Assembly (NCBI GenBank): GCA_009746045.1
Contig: RPFO01000312.1
Location: forward strand, 2,749,779 to 2,813,778
Source of the DNA: Mesostigma viride
Taxonomy: Eukaryota > Streptophyta > Mesostigmatophyceae > Mesostigmatales > Mesostigmataceae
Direction: 5' to 3'
DNA length: 64,000 bases
The notes under the pieces are model-generated. The model did no database searches. It was not told the DNA's origin and was given only the letters and a program-made list of their open reading frames with translations. Shown here one piece after another: positions 56,441 to 64,000 of this stretch. A program made the translations under genes and the position numbers. The first letter of the stretch is position 1; each line of letters begins with the position of its first letter.

Positions 56441-58824
56441 GGGCCAGAGTGCAGGTGGTCCTGACCCAGCATAGGTTAACTACTGGGCCTTCCTGGGGTT
56501 GTTCCCCGAGAGCGCGTGTGGGAGGACGTCTACCTTACCATTGACCGCCATGACAACGACGACGATGTCGTTCATTACCGCGCGTATTTGGATGTGCTAG
56601 TCGCTACGCGCGGGACCTACTGTACCAGGCTGATGGCCACTAGATGGAGGGCTCTAAGCCCGACCTGCATGAGGGTGTTGTCCCTCCGGTATGTAGAGTC
56701 GCCCTCTGTGCTTGGCCAGTTGGTTGGTTATCCTTGGCACTTGGTGTGAGTATTGTTTCCTTCGCTTGTCCTGCCTCGTGTCGTTCCCGGCCCCGGCAAG
56801 CTTTATGCGAGGCAGTCAGGGACCCTGTTGTTTGCAACGCCGGGTAGCCCTGCACCGCTTGGTGGTGGATTCGCTGCTCTTATTGTCCATCTTCCCAGTA
56901 AAAGTCCTAAATTTAGGACCAAGTGGAATTAAAAAATATATATGCAAACATTAAAATTTGACCCTGGCATTCGTGCCCATGACAGATAACACACTTTTTT
57001 AGTTTCTATCAAAAACCTGGGGTCAAATAATTACATTTAGTGCATGAATGGGCCCTGCCACCTGCCAGACCTCAAAGCGCGAATTTGGCCAAAATGTGGG
57101 TTTTAGGACCATTAGGACCAATTATTGTCAACGCATGACCATGCTATCCACACGGTCCCTTGAGCATCTTACAAGCGCTAGGGGACCCTACGAGGCCTTG
57201 GGATGGCGGGGCAGCGTATAACAAGGCCATACCCTGCTGTGGCTGCCTCTATATATACGCGTGATTAACGGTGTCACAGATGGTGCAGGTAATGCAATAT
57301 AGGGTTGCATGGTTGCTGAGGTTGCCCGGCTTGAACATGGCCCACCCCTTGCGGTAAACTTTCTCTAAGCATATGCCAAACCTTCTTTGACATCACGGAC
57401 ATGCTGGCCACCACCCAGCGATGAAAAAACATTGCATTTGCATTGCAACTAACACATGAATGCAGCCAAATCAAGTTACAAAACAACGTTGTGCTAACAT
57501 GCAACGCTTTGTGAGCGAATTCAGCGTGCATGTAACACGTAAACCATACTGTATATACTGTCTGAGAACACCCTGAACGACTGCAGGCCATAGGACAATG
57601 GTTTATAACTAACACATGAGTAAAACTGCTCTTACGCATGTGTGTTTTAGCTGCAGCGGACGACGAAGATAGAGACGTAAAAAATTGTATGACGTAAACC
57701 AACTATGTGTGACAGTTATGTGCACAGAGAGCGTCCCCTCTTTTTAGGCATAGCTGGCTGACTCAAAACACCACGACAGCGTTGCCAGTTACACTCATGA
57801 TCTAGGACAACCCGGCACTTACCTGCTACTTACGTCGCCTCATTCCAGATGGTTGCAAAAAAGTCGCTGAAATCCGCAGCGAGGTCAGCTTTCCGAGAGC
57901 TGAGCGCACCAAAGCTGGCCAACCGGTTCGACAATGATATAAACCACGCTTGTGCTGCGTTCTAGGTCCAAGAAATACCGAAAGTGAAGACCTATAAGGT
58001 GCGCTCGCTGCCCAGCCTGAACGTCCCTAAAACATGGTCGACAATGGAAATCGGGCAAGAATATCACGGCCCAGGCGCTCCCATGTCAAATACTCCGTTT
58101 CTAAACTCCAGACTAAAATAAAAATCGTCCACAAAAATTTCCTGGCTTGATTCGCACCACCATTGCTAATACACTAACATGTTTGTGCCAAAATCGACCC
58201 TCCGCGAGCAGGCGATCTGCGACCCATTTGTGTTGTGCCGCTGTGATACAGCGCTACACATAAAAACTTGCGCAGAAAATATTCACAGCCTTATAACTAA
58301 CAATCACAGCCTTATAACTAACAACCTTTCGTTTTTGCTACTGGGCGCCCGAAATGATAAACGCACGTGAAAACGCCGGCCACGATTGTCAGGTCGCCAT
58401 ATCCACCTCACTTCATTCCCGCACCCACTTTTTCGCTCCAAAATCGGTTATATTTTTGGTCGAGGTACCTACTTTCCCGCCATTATACCCGGTACCCGGG
58501 TACGGAATCCGGGTACCATGTGCCGGTACCACGGGTCGGGTACATCATGCCGGGTACGGTCCACATGGGGTACGGTCCATATAGTGAACCCCCCCCCCCG
58601 GTACCTCGGTTATAGTGACCACTAGGACGATTTAGGACAAAGTCCTAAATTTAGGACCGTGGGATGATTAACATTATTTGCGTTGGGAGCCTTGGGTGGC
58701 TAGTCGACTGTGTTGGGTTATAGCTGGGTGCGATAGGTGTTCAGTTATTCCTACCGACCTACCTCTGTTTATGATCCAGTGGTTATGCTCTCCTGACGTA
58801 GGGAGAGGACTCCCTACCTTCTAT
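56441..58824. other. AT-richer spacer with paired palindromes
   Basis: GTCCTAAATTTAGGAC occurs at 56904-56919 and 58642-58657, with partial TTTAGGACC copies near 57105. A GGGTACGG-type short repeat with GGTACC palindromes lies at about 58485-58610. No gene recognised; 57845-58070 shows nothing beyond short ORFs. Confidence 0.35.
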
Positions 58825-59190
58825 GGGGGGGAGGTGTTACGGCACGTAACAAACTGTGTTAGTACGGCCCGAAATTGAGACCTTGCGTTCTTGGTGGTCT
58901 CTGCTATTCCGAAACAGTCTGTGGTTACGACTGTTGACTTTTCTACGTTTATGTGTAGTTAGGACCTTTTGACTGGTTGTTACTCGGTCCAGTGACGTGT
59001 CAATTGTCCAGTACTGTGGGCCGGTGCAGTCGCGCCGCGCTGCGTACTTTATCAGTGGCCTGGACCGCTGGCGGGAGGCCGTTGGTGCTCTGTGTGGTCT
59101 AGCTGGACCAGCGCCGCCCTACGTTGCATTAGGATGTTAATTGTCCTGCGTACGTACATCTAACCTACCTGTGATCGTACAGGCGAGGGC
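58825..59190 (+). mobile_element. Possible polypurine tract and LTR
   Basis: GGGGGGGAGG (58825-58834) is immediately followed by TGTTACGGCACGTAACA, the arrangement of a polypurine tract and the 5'-TG edge of a plant-type LTR retrotransposon. The preceding codons (LPTFYGGEVL) are open. No primer-binding site, second LTR or clear pol domain was found, and the right edge is not defined. Confidence 0.3.
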
Positions 59191-59816
59191 CATGTTTGAC
59201 CCGAGCACGCACGAGTCTGTCGGCCTTTAATTAATTAATTAATTAATTAATAGACACGGCCTTTAGGTGTTGCAATTTCCTTGTGTCGAGGGTTCGACCT
59301 TGATATGGCTTGTTACAGCTAGTCAAACCATGGATATACGTTATTTTCAGATGATGTCTAATTAAACGTGTTTATGGCTCAGTATGGAAACAATTATCGG
59401 AAAGCATTAGCGTCGGGAGTTCAACGATCTTTCAAAAAGCAAAACAGGGTTTCTCCTTCTACCGGCCGGGTTAGTTAGTCTAGGACAGGTCAGGCCTAGA
59501 GGTCGAGGCGGAGTAGGAGAACCAGGTCGTAATGATGGCACTTGGCAGTGTCCGACATAGCCGACCTTGGCTATTCACGACCTGCCCTCCCGCAGGAGAT
59601 GGGAGGAGACCTATTTTTCAGCCCCCAAAACCAGCCTACAAGACCCCTAGAATTCTCACCAACGTTGTGTGGGTATCCAACCCAAGCACACGTCCTTAGA
59701 TGAGGCATTGCCCCGACTCTATTCATCAACATGTCCCTCTTATGACAACAAACCACAAATGCGACCATGTCGGAGGCCGCACCCGGGTTGTTCGCCTAGT
59801 GCATCACATGGCGGCA
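59191..59816. other. Intergenic stretch with ATTA tract
   Basis: A (TTAA)n tract at 59227-59252 probably marks another LINE tail. Otherwise nothing recognised. Confidence 0.35.
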
Positions 59817-59924
59817 CTAGGACCTAGATAGCTTATACCATCCATTCCATCCCATGTTCCCCTCCCACTGAGGACTTATGCTCACGTGACGCAGTCACGT
59901 GTCTATTAATTAATTAATTAATTA
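59817..59924 (+). mobile_element. Very short 5'-truncated LINE insertion with 14-bp TSD
   Basis: 108 bp ending in a GTCTATTAATTAATTAATTA tail, flanked by the exact 14-bp duplication ATCACATGGCGGCA at 59803-59816 and 59925-59938. The insert body matches 54175-54295 in inverted orientation. This is direct evidence that the family integrates by target-primed reverse transcription. Confidence 0.85.
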
Positions 59925-59938
59925 ATCACATGGCGGCA

Positions 59939-61176
59939 ACATAAAACTCTGTTGTGAGTGAAGAACTGAAACGAACAACGTGACTCCAACAAAGCTGCTC
60001 GTTTCTTCTAGCCAGCCGTCATGCAAAACGACAAGCTGTGGGCAGCTAGTGTCGACATTCACAAATCGGCACATAATGCATTGCTATCAATTGTCAATTT
60101 GCTGGAACTATCGCAGCCAAACCATTGACGAACCGTCGTCGCACAAGCCAGTGCGACACAATCTACTGAAACACTACACGGTGCGGTCCGTACTGCCAAG
60201 TGTGCCGTTGAGCCACAATCCACAGCCACGTGTGCTGTCAAAATCTCAGCAAATTTGGCGCGGACCAATACAACCACCGCTGCCAATGCCAAGTGGACGG
60301 CACCCCACAAATATCTCACAATGGTCGGACGGAAGCAAATATCTCCGGAAGCAAAGATCTCCGCCTCAGTCAGACGTTATGGTACGGTGTGCGACAGGAG
60401 TACCTGGGCGCGCTGTGGCGGATGAAGTCCTGTCAGTAGGAGAGTGGGTGTACCCAGTACAAGGACTGCCTGCAGGTGCTGGTGCCTGCGAGTCTTCGAT
60501 CAGACCAGGTCGAGGCTGGGGACCCGCGCTGAAGTACATGAAAGGTAGATGCATGCAGCGCAATCTGCTTTTCAAGCAACTGACCGAGTTCTTCCGACGC
60601 AATCAGCCACGGCAACATGTTCACAATCCACCCCCAGAATGTATCAATGGCCTGACGATACATCCGCCACTAAGACCAGCCCCGACAAGCCCCAGGTGTA
60701 CTCGGGGCAGGGACCTTAATGTCAACAGCAGACTGTGGAAGCCCGGCCCCCGGGATAGAGAAAGCTAGCTGTTTATGTGGGACATTGGAATGGCATGGGA
60801 AGGGGTTGCTTTGCGAAGCCGTAGGTATGAGATGGCATGTCATTAGATCAGCATTATACTAGCAATGGCTCACTGTGGCCATTAACGCGCGCCTACGCCT
60901 CAGCCTGCGCACCTAGGAGGACTCCACCTTTATATCAAATCGATCCGGTTGATTTGCGTCAGCCTCCCTCTAATGTTGTATTGCACCCACAGTTGGGCCT
61001 GCACCGTGATGCAGAAAGCGTCCTCTGGTGGCCTGCATGCCCGCTTGTGACAGTGAGAAAAGCTAGTGAGAGCTAATCGAGGGCGCCCTCCCTCCTCGCT
61101 GTGTAAAGGTGTCGAAGGTTCCTTTCTATGGCGCGTGAGCATATGGTCCGCAAGTAGATGCGCGCCCTATCGCCCA
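59939..61176. other. Intergenic region with decayed ORFs
   Basis: A 260-codon frame (59980-60768) has no ATG at its head and no domain. About 60440-60500 in another frame reads QYKDCLQVLVPASLRSD, faintly like the pre-integrase linker of Ty3/gypsy polyproteins. No confident gene. Confidence 0.3.
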
Positions 61177-63301
61177 TCACATCACCATGCATAGGCACCA
61201 CTGCTTGGCCGCGGCCGCCCTCATCAGGGGCTCTTCTGGGATGCCCTGCGCCATCATCGCGTCCAGCTGCTTGACGATCTCCGACGCAGACGGCCGCAGG
61301 GTGGCATTGTCTGCCCACGCGGACGTAAGCAGCTGTTTGAGCTCGGTTGGCCACTTGGAGGGCAGTGTCGGCCGCTGGCCCTCCAGGGACTGCCGCGCGC
61401 CAATCTCTTCCGCGGTGAGGTAGTATCCCGCGTAGGCGCGCCGACCGGCGATCAGCTCGTAGAAGATGATGGCCCATGAGAACACGTCCACCTGGTGGCA
61501 CAGGAGGGCGCGTGGGAATTGTGGAAGGGAAGTGCCGGACAGGGAAACAAAGGATTGAAGGGATAGTGGGCGCCAATCATACGCACCTATATAGGCATAT
61601 ATCCCAGTAGCTTCGAGTGGAAGACCCACAAAAGGCAGCATCGTGGGGAGTCATGAATAACGAAGCCGACATTTTCACACAACGTTTCGAAGTTCCCGCA
61701 GGGTGAGTGTGCCACAGCACATGCACCACATGTTTTGGGTCGATTAGGGTTGTGCAGGCGAGGCAACAGGGCTCATCCTACATTCCTAAAACGGGGAAGG
61801 GGCACACTCAGACACCTCAGTAACCACATAATAGGATCGAAAATGGCACCGCCCATAAGGTCAAGCATGGCACTATACAGAAGGAACGCCTGCTTGGCAT
61901 CATCCAAGCGCGATGCCCCCTGAATGAAAGTCAGCAGGCAGACAGCACGGCTCTACATGCATATGAAAGTACATTAGGGGCGTAAGTCAAGCTCCCCTGA
62001 AGGCACAGCTTCCTAGTGCGAGATGCATGCCATGCAGGGCGCCTGGCTATGGCATGCGGCAAGAGGCAACAACATCCCTTTCTCTGGCCTCACACCCTTG
62101 CCCTTGTGATATGCACTGTCGCAGCACGACTGTCCTCCTAGTCGACGCTAGTCCTCAATAGCCACCACTACAAGCACAGCCATGCGATGGTAATCTGCGC
62201 TGGTGTGTGGCCCAACGCTCCACATTGCGCTTGGGTAGCACAGGGCTGTCAAATCCACCGTCCAGCCAACACAGATCCTACAGCGACCACATTGACGGCG
62301 GCATGCCCACCCACTACAGTGACCCCACCTGCCCACCATGTACCACTACAGTGACCCCACCGTGTCCCACTACAGTGACCCCACCTTGACCCCGTATTGC
62401 TCATGGCGGAATATCTCGGGAGCCATGTACGCGTACGATCCCGTCTCCCCTGTCAGCACATCCGCCTTGGAGCTGGGTCTGCAGGGGGGATGAGGGGGGG
62501 AATTAACCCACATGCGCGGTGCCAAGCGCAAGCATGGCCGTGTCAGATTAGTCAGCAAAAGTAGGAGGATGCAATGGCAGGGCGCTGGTCTTCCGCTACG
62601 CTAGAGAGATCCGTGCACTCCTCTGCACCAAGGGTACATGAGCCGCAAACAATCTGGAGACATGGCGTCGGAGCCCCCCACAACCCGGCATGAGGAGAAA
62701 ACCAGTCAATATTCGCATTTTGGGATACACTCGAATCCAGCTGCCGAATGAAAAGAGACCGGTCCCCTCGCCCCACGGATGATGCAGGGATTAGACCAAG
62801 TAAGCCCTTGAGCTTGCGCTATCATCCATTTCCCCTTGCCCACAACGGTGGTACACCGGTGTGCACAGGTATCCTGGGAAATCGGTGTCATCACCCAACC
62901 GCGCATGCCGCCACCCACCTGCGTGAGGATATCTTAATGAGCTTGTTAAGGCTGCGATCCTGCAACCAGGAGCTGCCCGATCGGAAGCTCCTCTCGCTGG
63001 GCTCTGGGACGGCGAGGCCTGGGAGACCCTGCCCCCTGCGAGAGCCGCCGCGCATGGTGTTGCTGACGCTGGCGTCGCTGTTAAGGCTGCGATCCAACGA
63101 CCAGGAGCTGCCTGATCGCATGGTGTTGCTGACGCTGTCGTCGCTACCAGAGCTGTGGCTGGGCGGTATCCTGCGGCGGCTTGCGCGCCCGGTGTTGGTC
63201 AAGCTTTTCGTGAGCGCGCGACGCTCCAGCGCGCGGTGCACCAGCTTGCCCAGGCCAAAGTCGGTGATCTTGGCCACCCCCTCGGCGTCGATCAAAATGT
63301 T
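61177..63301 (-). CDS. TKL-type protein kinase, C-terminal exons (5' partial)
   Basis: Exons 63301-62919, 62478-62385 and 61491-61177 join in phase (CAG acceptors; GTGGGT and GTGGGG donors). The first begins NILIDAEGVAKITDFGLGKL, that is, the end of the catalytic loop and DFG. The second gives LTGETGSYAYMAPEIFRHEQ, the activation-loop end and APE. The third gives VDVFSWAIIFYELIAGRRAY and then the C-lobe (WADNATLRPSASEIVKQLD) and the stop at 61177. This motif order and TGSYxYMAPE are typical of plant/algal Raf-like and ankyrin TKL kinases. The N-lobe and HRD exon lie beyond the window. An unusual Ser/Arg-rich stretch of about 105 residues sits between DFG and APE, made of repeated DxSVSNTMRxGS and SLDRSLN motifs. 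It acts in phospho-signalling; the substrate is unknown. Confidence 0.75.
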
Positions 63302-64000
63302 CTGCGCCGCATGCATAAGCGGGTGGGCGCGAGCGATGTGCCGCATGGGTGCGTGTGTAGGTGGATGGGAGGGTGGGCAAGTGGGCAAGCAAATGGTCAG
63401 ATGGTCAGGTGGTCAGGTGGTCAGGTGGTCAGGTGGTCAGGTGGTCAGGTGGTCAGGTGGTCAGGTGGTCAGGTGGTCAGGTGGTCAGGTGGTCAGGCGG
63501 TCAGGTGGTCAGGTGATCAGGTGGTCAGGTGGTCAGGTGGTCAGGTGGTCAGATGGTCAGGTGGTCAGGTGGTCAGGTGGTCAGGTGGTCAGGTGGTCAG
63601 GTGGTCAGGTGGTCAGGTGGTCAGGTGGTCAGGTGGTCAGGTTGTCCCGAAGGCAGGAGTGAAGGGAGGAGGGAAGGCAGGCGGGCGGCCAGCAGCTGCA
63701 TGCACCGTCGATTTGCCACGGTCTCCAGAGCACATGCAAGTACCTTTTCATCTCTCCATCCTCCTTCGAGCCCCCTCACACTGGATTATTGCTAGGGTGC
63801 CTCCCTCCCTCCCTCCCTCCTTCCCTCCCAGCTCCCTCCCTCCCTCCCTCCCTCCCTCCCTCCCTCCCTCCCTCCCTCCCTCCCTCCCTCCCTCCTCCCT
63901 CCCTCCTCCCTCCCTCCCTCCCTCCCTCCCTCCCTCCCTCCCTCCTCCCTCCCTCCCTCCCTCCCTCCCTCCCTCCCTCCCTCCCTCCCTCCCTCCCTCC
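63302..64000. repeat. Intron with GGTCAGGT minisatellite and CCCT microsatellite
   Basis: 63397-63643 is about 31 copies of the octamer GGTCAGGT with few variants. 63799-64000 is CCCT repeats running to the window edge. ORFs across them are artefacts. The stretch is presumed to lie in a kinase intron. Confidence 0.85.

Noticed and set aside
62748-63662. Plus-strand ORF with WSGGQVVR repeats
   Set aside because: It is antisense to the kinase exon and then runs through the GGTCAGGT minisatellite.

Overview
This is eukaryotic nuclear DNA, most likely from a green-lineage (algal) genome. The signs are many GT-AG introns, cysteine-type LRR genes, a VPS13 tail, a plant-style TKL kinase, very abundant simple-sequence repeats, and layer upon layer of LINE, CACTA-like, piggyBac-like and foldback elements. 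I cannot name the species. All protein assignments come from reading motifs; no database search was possible.

Left flank (1-18385): the C-terminal exons of a VPS13-type lipid-transfer protein (+, 830-4739), with two foldback MITEs in one intron. LINE debris follows (5283-7830). Then come two divergently oriented F-box-like/LRR paralogues: one on the minus strand with a single frameshift (8605-10441), the other intact on the plus strand (13631-15433). Next are a non-autonomous piggyBac-like element with TTAA duplications (15770-17510) and a LINE fragment.

Centre (18386-51062): the main discovery. Two identical 53-bp terminal inverted repeats starting CACTATAC bound a 32.7-kb segment, flanked by CA dinucleotides and bordered inside by GTGGTAA-type subterminal repeats. 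I read it as a giant CACTA-like (En/Spm, CMC) transposon. It carries seven multi- or single-exon genes: A(-), a Ser-rich coiled-coil protein; B(+), a TNP2-like transposase with a BAH-like domain; C(-), a 2OG-Fe(II) dioxygenase; D(+), a repeat-rich protein with a possible USP-like C-terminus; E(-), an atypical protein kinase; F(+), an F-box-like protein; G(-), a small acidic zinc-finger candidate. The genes form three divergent pairs (A/B, C/D, E/F). Each pair is separated by an array of the same ~87-bp repeat, which suggests coordinated expression from shared bidirectional control regions. A second CACTA-like element (28755-34467) is nested in gene C; removing it with one 2-bp duplication restores the reading frame. 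LINE 3' ends and long GGAT/CCAT/CCCT tracts have also accumulated inside the element.

Right flank (51063-64000): LINE ORF1/ORF2 remnants, an unidentified GC-rich ORF, a possible LTR preceded by a polypurine tract, a 5'-truncated LINE tail with a clean 14-bp target-site duplication, and the C-terminal exons of a TKL-type protein kinase (-, 61177-63301) that continues off the window edge.
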